Origin: Salvator merianae
Lineage: Eukaryota > Chordata > Lepidosauria > Squamata > Teiidae
Direction of reading: 5' to 3'
Length of the DNA: 64,000 nucleotides
NCBI GenBank assembly: GCA_003586115.2
Contig: QVOM02000034.1
Coordinates: 133,531,598 to 133,595,597 of the forward strand
Shown: in pieces, positions 12,571 to 23,936 of the stretch
Layout of the letters: each line of letters opens with the position of its first letter
Numbering within the stretch: position 1 is the first letter of the stretch
The notes under the pieces: generated by a model
Seen by the model: only the letters and a program-made list of their open reading frames with translations
Told to the model about the DNA's origin: nothing
Database searches by the model: none
Made by a program: the position numbers and the translations under genes

Positions 12571-12653
12571 ACGCGTGCGCTTTTAGTCCGGTTACGATCC
12601 TTCATGCGTCTGTTACGCGAGAGGAGGCTCACAAAGAGTACTACGCATGCGCA
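12571..12653 (-). promoter_or_regulatory. NRF1-like sites
   Basis: CGCATGCGCA at 12644-12653 matches the NRF1 core, and ACGCGTGCGC at 12571-12580 is a weaker relative. Both are CpG-dense palindromic motifs of the type common in housekeeping promoters. Binding is inferred from motif only. Confidence 0.5.
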
Positions 12654-12700
12654 GAAAGAGCAAAGGCTGGTAGCTTAGCAACCAGGTTGGCCTATCTCAA

Positions 12701-13778
12701 GCTAACTCTCACTGCATGCGTTACCTTCATGCTATGCACACCACCTAATGATGATTTCTTATGGCTGGCTGGCTCCTCACCTGAAATCTTTGCGTGCACC
12801 TATGTTTGGTGGCTTCATTTTTAAAACAGGCTTTAGCAGCTCTCCAAATCTGCGAATGTTCTAGCTGGAGCGATTGAAATAATCCTGACACACAGTAAAC
12901 GATCTGTCCAAAGACAGGATTGGATTGAAGCACAATACTTATTATCAGCAATATTGTTACAGATAAAGCCTAGGATCAGCAATTCCATCTCTAGCCAATC
13001 CTGGGAAGTCATTACACACCCCGGTATATGTGACTATAATATGCATGTCCACAAACAAAGGAGAAACAATACAAAGCAAAAATGGAACTGGCATGAATGA
13101 CAAGTATTCTGTTTTCATCTTAAGATGTTCTGCTAATGGAAAGGGATAGTGCAATCAGAAGACATATTGTGTTGGAACATCAATAGCTCATATATAAATG
13201 CAGCCAGCCAACCACAAATTAGCAAGGCAAGCTTGAGTAGAAGCATGCCGTTTGAGGCTGCTGTTATAAGGGTAGCTTCCCTCCCTGTTGAGAAAAGGTA
13301 GAATGGAGGGGATGGGAAGAAAGAGGAGAGCAGAAGTTGCATTCTGTTCTCATTTTTCCTCTCCTTCTCTATCTTCCAGCTGGTAAGAATGAAACCAGCT
13401 GAAAAGGAATGCAAGCAAGGCAGTGTAATCTCTGCTACATTCTTGCTCTCTAATAAAGTAAGGAGGGAGCCCCCAGTGGAGACAAAAATGCAGTGTGGAT
13501 CACACATACAAAGCCTCATACAGATCCAGGACCATTCTTGGGGTAAGCATTTCGGTACACAAAATGGAAGTATATATAATACACTCTCTACAGGTAAGCA
13601 ACCCTTTGAAAGCGGCTGTGAGTTATATGGCTGCTGTTTAAAGGACTATATGGCGTAAGTATTGACAGGTAGTCCAATTCTCAAAAAAACACTTCCTGGA
13701 CAGGTCTTTTAAGAGGGGAAACTGTTTGGGTAGGAGGCATCTGATGTCCTAGTAGAGCCAAAAGATAAGAAACAGGCA
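12701..13778. other. Unassigned intergenic DNA upstream of COP1
   Basis: The CpG island ends near 12.7 kb. The stretch 13.2-13.78 kb may be the leading end of the adjoining DIRS element, but I could not identify terminal repeats. Confidence 0.35.
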
Positions 13779-15640
13779 ATGCCAACTTCTAAACCTATGG
13801 ATAAAAGACCCTTTCACTGCTTCTTTGGAAAGCAATGGAAGGCTTTTGTTATAGAGAATCCACCTATAAAGGTGGAGAAAAGAATAAGACATCCTGTAAG
13901 GGCAAGTCTCCCTGGTTCCCCAAATCAGGTCAGTTCACAGGTGCCTCATCTATCGAGGCTCCCAAGAAAGCTTCTGCCTGTCTGTCCAGACTCTGGAACA
14001 GGCAGTTGGGGCCCAGCTCTTGGATTTTGCAAATACATGGAAGGCCCACAAGTGGGACGAGTGGTCATTACAGGTGGCAGTCAGAGGCTTGATTCCTCTT
14101 GCCCCCATGGCCTCGCTTCATACTATGTCTAGTTTCACCAGGGAAAGCAGATGTGATGCATCAGGCAGTAATATGCTTATTGCAGGTGTGGGTGTTGGAG
14201 CTGGAGCTATTCTTGGTCCTGAAAAAAGGAGGGAAGTAGCATACCATTTTGGACCTTAAATACCTCATCCACTGTGGGGTACAGGAGATTCAAGATGGCT
14301 TTCATCAGGGTGGCATTAGTGTCTAGTGACTTCCTGGCTTCTCCTTTTCATCTTTGGTTTGCATTTCCATTATCAAGCACTACTGTTTGGTCTGCCCTTG
14401 GCACTTCTGGTATTCACCAAAGTGCTGGTATCAGCACTGGAGCCTCTCAGACTATGGGGTATAGCCATATTTACTTATTTGGACAACTTGTTGATTTGGG
14501 GAATGTTATTTGAGCTAGCTCAGCAGATAGTTCAGGAAATTGTGGCTCATCTTAGGTTATCGGGGTTTCTGGTGGACTTACCAAAAAGTCATCTTAGTCC
14601 AGTGCAGGAGTTGGACCATCAAGGGCCATGATATCCACAAGGGACAATTCCATTCATCCCTTCTCAGAGAGAGTGACAAACATCCAGGTTGCAATAATTA
14701 ACCTGGAGACCAAGGATTCTGCAGACCTTATGGTGCTGCCAACATTACTGAAACTCATAGATATTGTTCCTTGGGCAAGGCATCTGAAACCATTGCAATG
14801 GCATCTTCTGCCTTTCCAGAAGTGCACGCACCAGCAAATGCCTTTACCCTTTCCCATGTGGACCAGTTTCTTGTGGTGGAGTCCGCCGGGAGAGCCACGG
14901 CCTTGAAATGTTGGCTTCAACAGAGGTTCCAGGAGGATGCCAGGGGAGATCAACTGGCTGGAGTTAAATGCTGGGTTGTTTTTTTGTCACTGCATCAGCC
15001 TCCCCTTTATCGGAGACAATCATGTCTTGGTTATGGCAAACAGTGACACAGTCAAGGTGCATATGAACAGGCAGGGGGATGTTGCCTTTTCTCCTGGTTT
15101 CAGTACCATATTTAGTACATTTCAATGGTTCATATCAAGGGGGAGGACAATGCCTTCATCTATGTTCTCACCAGGGGCAGTGTGGAGGCAGGGGGGTGGT
15201 CTCTGACTCAGAAGGTGTATGATCTTATGCAGGAAAAATATGGAAGACTGATGATGGGCATTTGTGCATCAGCAGATAACACCAAGTTCTTAGGAGTTTT
15301 TTGTGTCAGTGACAAAGAACTCTCAGGCATTGGGGATGGATGCCATGTCACATCCTTGGCCTTCTGGTGTCCTTTACGCCTTCTCTCTGGTGCCTCTGAT
15401 TGCCAGACTAATGCAGAGAATTCAGAGGGAGTAGGCACAGGTGTTTCTGGTGGTGCCATTTTGGTCAAGGCAACCACAGTTTTCAGCTCTGTTGGTGATG
15501 TGTGTTCTTTCTCTGGAGCTTTTGGTACATCTGGATCATCTGACACAGGGGGAGTTTGTCCATCTGGACCTGGTCTGGCTGCGTTTGCAGACTGGCCATT
15601 AAATCTGCCCAGCTCAGGGGTCTAAGGTTTCAGCCATTCA
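13779..15640 (+). mobile_element. Decayed DIRS-type retrotransposon (gag end, RT, RNase H, start of recombinase region)
   Basis: In order along the plus strand, across several broken frames: a gag-like end with FFGKQWKAF (about 13.82 kb); the pre-RT block VGAQLLDFANTWKAHKWDEW (about 14.0 kb); RT motifs YRRFKMAF (14.28 kb), FTKVLVSALEPLR (14.41 kb) and the catalytic box TYLDNLLI (14473-14496), where the usual YLDD is YLDN; then DLPKSHLSP, ARHLKPLQWHLLPFQ (14.78 kb), EINWLELNAG (14.94 kb), HIKGEDN...LTRGSVEAGGWSLTQKV (15.13-15.22 kb) and CASADNTK (15.27 kb). After a frame shift come the pro/Ile-rich linker and an FWSRQPQFSAL-like block (15.46 kb) that precedes the tyrosine recombinase. The recombinase itself is missing. 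Stops, shifts and the D-to-N change show it is dead. The order of motifs makes the DIRS assignment strong; the ends are approximate. Confidence 0.85.
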
Positions 15641-17345
15641 TTTTCTTTAACAGAAAGCCTTAAGTCAAAACAGAACATTAATTTTTCAATATCAATGGCT
15701 ACATTTTATATTTCTCCCCTCTCCTCTCTCTTCCCCCCTCCATGGTTCCACAAGGCTAAGGGAATCAGAAGAAAATGACTAGTAGTAGGTTCTTAGAAGG
15801 ACTTTAAAATATTACTAAAGACAGGACAAAGTGGTCAACATTTATGTACAGAATCATCAGGAGCTGAATCCTACTCAATGGCCTAACAACAAAACTAATA
15901 AGGGGAAAATAAGGCCACATGTCAATTTCCAATGAGGGCAGCTTCATTTGGAACAGAGGAGGGGAAGCACCCCCATCTACAGCACTGTCCCTGTCTCCAT
16001 TTCAGGGTGAGGAGGTGCCTCTATGAAGACAGTGCCCTGCAACAGAGGATCTCCGTGGGTAATCATGCCAGAAAAGGCATGCTTGAAGAATCATTCACAT
16101 GCATTGAAAGCAGCAGTTTAAAAGTGGCTTAGAAGTGGAACTGGACAGTTTGCCACATACTAATGTTCCCTATTCCACCTCAATCTACTCTAAAGGATTT
16201 TTAAAAAATGCACTCCCATTGCATTAGGATTATTGGTAAGTATAGTTTTGATACAAAAATGCTGTTTGATAAACAGTATGGAATGATCTACAAAGCATAA
16301 CCACATTAGTGAAAAGAAATTAAAGTCTTCCTTTAGCCTGTGCAGTAAAGTAGCCTCTAATTTTTTGTGAGGGTTAGGTCCTAGGACACCTCATGAATTT
16401 CAAATTTGCAGTGTCACGGGGATTTGAGGCATCATGGTTGGACACTTCATAGAAAAAATAGAAACTACAGCGAACCTTACCTCCCATTTTAAAAAGAAAT
16501 GTGCTAAAATTCCACTTCAGGAAACAACAGACACAAAATATTTAATGCACATCCTGTGCTTTCTTTCTTTTTTGAGACATACAAGCAAAGTTCCACATCT
16601 AATGCACAATGGATAGTTCTACATTTACCTCTTTTTTTGCTCAGCTCTGTTCCTGCCAAAACAACTTTTTTTTCTTTTCTGGCTATTAGTGTGGGGAAAA
16701 AAGGTTTATGTAAGGCTTTTATATAAACAAAGCTGTGTTCTGTAACTTCACTCTTGCATAAAAGTGCTTAGAGTTTTAGTTGTTTAAAACCTAAAGGTGA
16801 GAATATGACTTCTTTGACAGGGTTCATTAAGTGACTGGTCGTCTTAGGAAAAAAGAGGAGAAAGAAGGGGATGGCCTCTTACCCTCCCCTGCCATACCCT
16901 GGTTCAGCCTATATAAATTTGCAATATGAGCACATACTTAAAAAAAAATGTAGAAAGAAGCAATGTGCTTTCCACATGGAAAAAGCACTCTAGACAGTCC
17001 AGTAGAAGGAAAATACTGCATATTGGACATACGATCACACATTTTGATGAAATTTACCCAGTGCTAGCACTCTGAACTGGCTAGATTTAGCAGTTTTAGC
17101 CTCAAATTTGCAGATACTAAAATCTACTACAATTCTACCATCACAGATACATAAAATTTGCAGATACTAAACCATGAATAACTAAGGACAACCATGTTAT
17201 GGTGTTCAAAAAAAAAGTCTAATGAATTTTCCTCCTCAGCAGTACATTGTCATTGCCTCAATAAACTATTTTTCTGTAGCACCAAATTTTAAATCTGTTT
17301 AGACTGTGTCTAAATAGTATCCAACTAATGAAGTGCCTTGATTTT
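15641..17345. other. Unassigned intergenic DNA
   Basis: CT-rich stretch at 15.71-15.75 kb and several A/T homopolymers. The 17-mer AAATTTGCAGATACTAAA-like motif occurs twice (about 17105 and 17154). Nothing else supported. Confidence 0.4.
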
Positions 17346-17349
17346 ATTT

Positions 17350-17700
17350 TTAAAATTATGTATGAACATAAGGATTAGATCCATGGCTCATCAGTGGCCA
17401 ACCAGCTGCACAAGAAAGTCCACCAGCAGAACATGAGCACACAGCTTTCACTGCTTGCAGTCTCCCAGCAGCTGGCTTTTGGAAGCATACCACCTCCTAC
17501 TGCCACCTGGGCTAATAGCCATTGATAGCTCTTATTTCCATAAACTGCTACAAATCATTTCTGATACCATCCAAGACAACAGGCAACATCACATTCCATG
17601 GTAGCAATTTCCAAAGTTTAACTCATTTCTTTTCATCTGCCCTGATTCATCCAGAGTTCAGTTACTTTGGGTTACCACTAGCTCTAGTATTTTGAAAAAA
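17350..17700 (-). mobile_element. CR1-like LINE 3' fragment
   Basis: The plus strand carries the antisense of a CR1-type 3' region common in reptiles: CATCAGTGGCCAACCAG, then a CACAAG...ACATGAGCACA block, CTCCCAGCAGCTGG, ATAGCCATTGATAGC, and a GTTCTAGTATT block near 17.68 kb. The LINE sense strand is therefore the minus strand. No coding frame survives. Confidence 0.6.
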
Positions 17701-18284
17701 GGAAATAGGCTATTTTCACACTCCATGGTATAAACCCATGCTATGGTTGGCCATTCTAAGTAACCCAATATATTTATAAAATTCTTCTTAATGACACTAG
17801 GGACATACAAGTTGCATAATATCAATTTTAGTTCCTTTTCTAACTTTTCATTTTTACTGGGAAGATTAAGCCATTTGTATTGGACACAAAAAATTTAATT
17901 TTGTCCATTTTTCTATTTTTTTCCCAAACTGATGTTTGAACCATTTTTTTATTTTCTTCTGTACTTTTACACAAAATTACTTCTTATAATGGATCTATGT
18001 CTCTTTTTCTTCTTTCAGTATAAAAATCCAAGCTGTGTCAGAAAATATCAGATATATTTGGGTGACTTTTCATTTGGGTGACTTTTAATAATAGTTTAAG
18101 AAAACAAAGGTAACAAAGCTAAAGGTCCTGTGTATGTTGTAAGAGCATATCTCTTTTATGTTTTACTTTTCTGTTCACACAGAGTCAGAAAAAGAAAATG
18201 CTGGCTTTAGCATAAACACAGTCATGGTTGTGCAGTTGTTATGAGGATCACAACTGAATTTGTTGAGACTCATGGATGTTTGAA
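17701..18284. other. AT-rich DNA, possibly more L1
   Basis: T-rich and without clear landmarks. Composition and position suggest it could be the outer part of the neighbouring L1-like fragment, but I cannot show that. Confidence 0.25.
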
Positions 18285-18790
18285 TTATCTCTTTTTTCTT
18301 TTTTTGAGTTTATTTAAGATATATAAAATTACACTAAGTTCAAAAATCCATAAACTAACATTTTTACTTTTGACCTCCTCCTTCTTCCAAAGTTTCTTCT
18401 ATATTTCATAATTCTTGCCCCCCGATCACTCAGTTTTCTTCTACCGATTGTCTTCTTTCCTCTTCATTCTTCCAATCCAGCAATCACAAGTCCACTTTCC
18501 AATTCTTGCAGAAAGCCAATAAAGGGTTTCCAGTTTTCATAAAAATCTATCAGCTCTCTTATTTCTCAGTAAGTTAATCAATTTATCCATCTCAGCAAGT
18601 TCTCAAAATCTCCTTGATATCTGAGTTATCTCTTGAGAGACTTGAAGCCGCCACAAAGGTTTTGTGATGATTTACCACAGTCTTTATAAAGTTTTGCATA
18701 CCAAATCATCAAGGCACTTAATAAAGCAATTTAGAAAAGTCTCTTTTTTTAAGATACTGCAAAAGATCCAGTTAAGGTCAAATTGCTCAT
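18285..18790 (-). mobile_element. L1-like LINE 3' fragment
   Basis: The plus strand matches the antisense of squamate L1 3' regions as I recall them: TTCATTCTTCCAATCCAGCA, AGAAAGCCAATAAAGGGTTT, CCAGTTTTCATAAA, and later TTTATAAAGTTTTGCATACC. Sense is on the minus strand. Non-coding as it stands. Confidence 0.5.
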
Positions 18791-19585
18791 ATACTTGTTT
18801 ACCCAAGAGTCAAGGTACAAGACAAATATCTGGTCATATCACCATGAAGAACCTCAAGTTAAGAAGATCTTCAGAAACACTATTTCTTGCTCTGACATTC
18901 TTCCTGCTGATAACTGACATATGATTCTACCTCTTCAGCCTTCTGATTTTCTTTTTCTATTTTACATGCTTGGTACTTTTCATAGCCTATCTCCCTCATC
19001 TGTTTCTCTTGACCAGCTCCACTTGCTCATTGCCTCTTCTTTGATTGCCACCATCTCTGTTCCTCCTTTATTTTAAGAGCAAAAACAGCAACAGTATCTC
19101 TGTCAGTGTTTTTTTTAATACTACAGAAAGGGCTGGCTGCAAGGATTTGGGGCATGTCTACAGCTGAGAACAGTCTGGACTATAAGAGCCCGGGAAGAAT
19201 CCTGGCAAGCTCAAATAAGAAATTCTGACAGAAAGCTCTGCCTACAGAATCTGAGAAATGAGGGTGGCTTTTCTGAGATATCAGTAAGGGAGTCTGAGCA
19301 CACGATTCCACTGTGCTATTTCCCTGCACATTTCCTGCTAGCCGATGAAACCCTTCATGTATGAACCAAGGGGCTCTTCTTTGTACAGTGGGAAAGCCCC
19401 TCTAAACAGCCCCTGACCCCTCACATTGGTCAGGATAAGCTTGAAAAGAACAAAGAAGCCGACACACCTCTTCTAAAAATACAATTTGTTTCCATTTGAA
19501 TCAGTCTCTCAACTGATTGTCGTGGAGGCTAGTGGAAAAGAATCACACAGTCGGTTAAAGTTCTGTTCAGGTACAGAGGGGAGAC
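18791..19585. other. Unassigned intergenic DNA
   Basis: No gene or classifiable repeat seen between the L1-like fragment and the first palindromic MITE. Confidence 0.4.
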
Positions 19586-19588
19586 AGT

Positions 19589-19768
19589 AGCCCTTTCTAC
19601 ACTTGGCCTTATTCCAGATTATATCTTGGAATAGGGATCTGCCATCTGCATGCTACTATGAACTATGACAGGCCCCACTTGGGGCCTGCTATAATCTGCA
19701 CTAGCATGTGGGTAGCAGGTCCCTATTCTGGGATATAGTCCAGAATAAAGCCAAGTGCAGAAAGGGCC
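19589..19768. mobile_element. 180-bp palindromic MITE (copy B), AGT target duplication
   Basis: The whole element is an imperfect inverted repeat. The left arm (GCCCTTTCTACACTTGGCC, then ATTCCAGATTATATC, GGATCTGCCATCTGCATGCT) mirrors the right arm (CTAGCATGTGGGTAGCAGGT, GGATATAGTCCAGAATAAAG, GCCAAGTGCAGAAAGGGCC), with the centre near CAGGCCCCACTTGGGGCCTG. It is flanked by AGT at 19586-19588 and 19769-19771. No coding capacity; mobilised in trans if at all. Superfamily is unclear: a 3-bp duplication fits PIF/Harbinger-type enzymes, though not their usual TWA. Confidence 0.8.
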
Positions 19769-21250
19769 AGTGATTCTGCATGTGCTTGTGTGAGAGAACA
19801 CAGGAAAATTCTCAAAATAGAGCAATAAGACAGGGAAGGAACAGTTGCTTTCTAAACATATTCATGGTGGTTCAGCAGCTTGTCTGACTTCCTTCTCAGC
19901 ATGTTCCCTCTTTACCCTCTGTTTTACTCATAGATGCCAACTTTAGCAGATGCCATCCAAAATGCATACTTTACAGAGGTGGAATAACATTTTTAGTATA
20001 GATTTGTGTGGTTCAGAAACAGTCGTAGCTGGCCCAAAAGTATTTCAAGCACTAAGGTTATTTGAATCAACAATAACAGAGCAGAGTACAGGAATGTTTC
20101 CAAATGTTATAACTGTCCATCCTAAAGTAGTTCAAACTTACCTATGAAAGGCTGTATATATAATTTCCTGGTCTGGGAGCCAACCACCTACAGATGTTCC
20201 ATTCTGTTAGGATTCAGTACCACTATGTTAGTTCTTATCCAGTCCACTGTATGCTCAAGGTATGATCAGGCAGGGCTTTTTTGGGCACCCTTTTACAAAG
20301 GATCAAACTATCTGTGGATGCAGAAAAAAGCCCTGTCAACCAGTTTTAAAAATAAGTGGCTGAAAGACTTCTACCTTACTTCTCTTCCTCATTGTTGCCT
20401 TTCAAGCTCGCATCTCATTGGCTGCCACTGGGGATTCAATTGGTCAGCCATCCTTAGCAGCAATTTCCAGACTGCTATTGGCTACAGGAGCCTTTGTAGT
20501 TTTCCACCCCATCTGACCCAAACTGTGAGCCACCCGAAGAGTTCTGGTTTCAGGTCTGGAAAAGGGGTGCACAAGCAGAGTCTTCAGGATACAGTAAACT
20601 GGTTTTTGATATTTTCCATCTGTCCCTAAAGCCCAGAACTTGTCCCAGAGCTATCCCTTTCACTCTGTCTGATCACATTCATTCTTAGTCAGCAGTCTGG
20701 CACCTCCACACTCTCACCTGACTCAGATTAGAAAGAGAAATAATGTCAGGTGTATTCCGTGTTGCCTGTGGGGCCATTTCTGCAGTTTGCTTATTCTAAC
20801 AGTGGGCATGATTTTCTTTTTGTAAGTTGGTTCACCCAGTAATAATACAGATTTTCAAGTAGGCAAGTTGGTTTAAAATGGAAATATTGAAATCTCATAA
20901 TTTTAGCAAGGCGTAATAAACCAAACTTATTTGTATATTGTTATAAACTGCTCAATCACCTCATTATGCTCTTTGTACAATTTAAAAACATAATACTATC
21001 ACCGTAAAACCAATTAAAAGTCTGGTAAAAATAAAGTTAAATCACTCCTTTGAAAGGTACATGTTGACAGTCTCTTCTACTTTCAGCAAACTCTAGACTG
21101 TCAAATCTGGTTTCACTAGGCTGTGTTATGCAGATACACTGGTTGGAAACATGAGGTGTTTGATCTCATACCATGATGGTTTGAATGTTTTAAGGGGTTA
21201 GCAGGGACCATATTATATTCTTGAGAAATGAAGCCTGATAAATTATAAAT
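19769..21250. other. Unassigned intergenic DNA
   Basis: Contains a 161-codon open frame at 20144-20629 with no recognisable domain and random-looking composition; treated as chance or old repeat. The right part may be degraded Gypsy sequence upstream of the RT remnant. Confidence 0.35.
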
Positions 21251-21254
21251 CGAT

Positions 21255-21960
21255 TTGGGAAAAGGAAAGTGTAAGGCTTATGTAAACTTGCCAAGAAAGG
21301 GGGTTGAAAAAGTACAGACAGTCCAGGAAGTACCAATTTCTAAAACGATGAAGGAAGTAAGAGCTTTTCTGAGTTTAGTAGGCTATTATGGCAAATTTAT
21401 TCCACCATGCTTTTCCACTAAAGCTAAACCTTTAACAGATCTCATTAGGAAAACAGAGCCAAACAGAGTATATTGGATACCAGAATACCAAAATGCCCTT
21501 AATGTGTTAAAGAACGCTTTATGTAACAAACCTGTACTAAAAGGACTCCATTATAATTTTCCATTTGTTTTATATGTTGATGCAAGTGATGTGGGCCTAG
21601 GAGTAGTTCTTATACAAAACTATGAGATTGGGGAACATCCAGTAATATTTTTGTCCAAAAAGTTGTTACCTGGAAAGCAGAAGTATAGTGTTATAAAGAA
21701 GGAAGCATATGCAGTTATATAGGAAGTACAACCTTGAAAGCATACTTATGGGGAAGAAAGACTACAGTTGTTACAGATCACATACCATTAATATGGCTTA
21801 AAAAAATGAAATATACAAATGTAGATTAATATGTTGGTATGTTAGTATACAACCTTATGACACTGAATTTCACCATTTATCAGAAAAAGATAAAAAAGCT
21901 GCCGACTTCCTTTCTAGTTATACCTCAGATTTGGAACTGCCTACCTTTCATTAGATAGTT
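21255..21960 (+). mobile_element. Gypsy-type LTR retrotransposon remnant (RT C-terminus and RNase H)
   Basis: A 155-codon frame reads KVQTVQEVPISKTMKEVRAF then LSLVGYYGKFIP, the classic Gypsy RT thumb/connection, then KPLTDLIRK and the RNase H opening YVDASDVGLGVVL with HPVIFLSKKLLP. After the stop at 21720, shifted frames continue with LKAYLWGRKTTVVTDHIPLIW and an LxPYDTEFHHLSEKDKKAADFL-like end near 21.93 kb. The integrase, protease and gag regions are absent nearby and no flanking LTRs were recognised, so this is an internal fragment. Confidence 0.85.
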
Positions 21961-22485
21961 TGTTCTTCCTTCTTAAGAGAGGATGAGTGTAATCTTTACA
22001 GGGTTAGCAGCTGACTGCAATGAATGATGCAATGTATGTGGTTGGAACAGAAAGACAGATGACAGAGAAAGACTGATGAAGTGAAGATTGCTAAGCAAAC
22101 ATGAGACAGATGAGGGAGAGATGTTGGGATCAGTTGCTGAAAGTTCAGTGCTGGAAAGATCAGATGGGAAGGGAACCTGTGAAAGATAGAAGGAAAAACT
22201 GCTGTCTCATTGTAAAGCTGTGTAAGAAATAGACTTGGGGAAAATTTATTTTAGGGCTGTAGTTTTGTGTTTGGGGGATTGTTTTTTTTTTCTTTTGATG
22301 TCTGTTTTCCATGACATTGCTCATAATATTGATGCCGTCCCTATATGCTGCATGCAGTGAGGCCATGCAGGAACAGGTGTCATGTGTTGTGATTCAGCCC
22401 TGTGGAAGCATACATTGACTACAAATATGAGGACCAGGGGTAGCGGACACCCTAGCCTGGTTCATGCTTTGTCCAATACAAAGTG
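21961..22485. other. Unassigned DNA after the Gypsy remnant
   Basis: Could hold more Gypsy sequence, but no motif is visible. Confidence 0.3.
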
Positions 22486-22489
22486 TGAT

Positions 22490-22577
22490 CAGTGGTCTCC
22501 TTGTCTACAATAGCATGTGGATGGCAGGCCCTTATTCCAAGATATATCCTAGAATAAGGCCCAAAGGAGAAAAGACC
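22490..22577. mobile_element. Right half of a palindromic MITE (copy F)
   Basis: TAGCATGTGGATGGCAGGCC, then GATATATCCTAGAATAAGG and AAAAGACC match the right arm of copies B, C and D. The left arm is missing or unrecognisable. Confidence 0.6.
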
Positions 22578-22926
22578 TTAGTTAACTTGTTCCTGCGCAT
22601 TTTGTGATGTAATAGGAGTGCTTCATGTTTTACAAAGTACAGTGTTCTAACATTATACAAATACTATGAGAAATCACATTCAAGGAACATACAAATTGCT
22701 GGAAATAATGTTCCAGTGAAATTGTCCTTTACACAGAGAAATTTCAAATGGTGACTAGAGGAAATGGAAATAGGTGCAGCCATGTAAGGCCATTTATTCT
22801 TCACCTCTACTTTATGACACCCCCAAGCTATTGGTTGAATCCCTCAGATAGCTCCCTGAAGAGATAATCCCTGCATCCTTTTTCCTGGGAAGACATGGTA
22901 TTTCTTCATTCCTTTAACTACATCTA

Positions 22927-23107
22927 GGCCCTTTCTGCACTAGGCCTTATTCTGGATTATATCTCAGAATAGGGAACTGCCATCTGCATGCTAGTGCAGA
23001 CTATGGTGAGCCCTGGGCAAGACCTTTCATTAGTTTGTACTAGCATGTGGATGGCAGGTCCCTATTCTGGGATACAATCCACAATAAGGCCAAGTACAGA
23101 AAAGACC
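22927..23107. mobile_element. 181-bp palindromic MITE (copy C), CTA target duplication
   Basis: Left end GGCCCTTTCTGCACTAGGCC, right end GGCCAAGTACAGAAAAGACC, with mirrored arms (TGCCATCTGCATGCTAGTGC against GTACTAGCATGTGGATGGCA). CTA precedes (22924-22926) and follows (23108-23110) the element. Same family as B and D; spacer diverged at the centre. Confidence 0.8.
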
Positions 23108-23110
23108 CTA

Positions 23111-23933
23111 GTATAGTCAGTTAGTTAGGACTAGAACTTTTCTATCACAAGCATACTTCACCAATAAATAATCAGTTGACCATATCAACAATCTCCTTGT
23201 GTTTCAATTTTACTGCTACAGCTGAATCTGAACTGCATTAATCAGAGATAGACTAACACCTCAACAGACCACTATCCAATACAAATTCTTACCCTTTTCC
23301 TCTAAACAAGCATTAGTCGTTTATAACAGACTGCAATAGGAGAGTAAGCAACAACTATGGGAATGTGCTACACAAGGTTTCAAGAATGTGTTAATCTTGA
23401 TTGATGTTATGAGGTGGTATTCTGCCTAACCTTTTGGACCAGACATCCCTGGTTCATCCTGTTCTTTAACTCAGGCAAGATTCACACTGGCACAGAAATG
23501 TGTGGCAAGATGTTGTATATTGGGGCACCCAAACTGAATACCTGATTGGATTAATGCAACTTGCTTGTATGACCTGGACAGCCTGAATGTTGGCCAATTT
23601 CCTTGTTTCCTTTCTTGCCTGAACATCCCAGTTTCCCACCTGTCCTGAGAGTAGGACTTGGGATATAAGAATAGGTCCCCCTATCCACTCCACATCTTTG
23701 GGTGTTCTTTGGCATTTCAAAGGTCCACTTCATCTTTACTACAAGAGCTGAACTCTAGTCGTTGATTATCTCAGTCTATCACCTCCTTCCATTACTGCAA
23801 GATCTGAGATTTGTCCTGAACTTTGTGTGCTATCTCCTGGGTTCCAGAGAGCTATGGGCTGGCTACCTTGCTGAAATCACTCTGGAGGTGAAGCTGGAAC
23901 TCTCTCTGCCCTTTTACAGACTTATTGGCCCTT
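23111..23933. other. Unassigned DNA between MITEs
   Basis: A TATA-like GGGATATAAGAA at about 23658 lies in sequence that looks LTR-like, but no TG...CA bounded repeat was found. The next MITE (D) interrupts this sequence. Confidence 0.3.
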
Positions 23934-23936
23934 TCT

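Larger units (their letters stand above)
12230..12700 (-). promoter_or_regulatory. COP1: COP1 CpG-island promoter and 5' UTR
   Basis: A GC- and CpG-rich block starts inside COP1 exon 1 and fades by about 12.7 kb, where the DNA becomes AT-rich again. On the minus strand, going towards the start codon, it carries NRF1-like sites, a GC box and a CCAAT box, a typical TATA-less housekeeping arrangement. From the spacing to the CCAAT box, transcription probably starts around 12330-12400, giving a 5' UTR of roughly 100-170 nt; this is inference and no initiator is certain. Nothing recognisable is transcribed rightwards, so divergent transcription is possible but unsupported. Confidence 0.8.

Noticed and set aside
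12263..12632. Minus-strand frames upstream of the COP1 start
   Set aside because: They lie in promoter/5' UTR, have no similarity to known protein and fit open CpG-island sequence.
15125..15625. 166-codon plus-strand frame
   Set aside because: Only its first part is the DIRS RNase H frame; the rest is out of frame with the element's continuing protein motifs.
20144..20629. 161-codon plus-strand frame
   Set aside because: No domain, random composition, no promoter or splice context.
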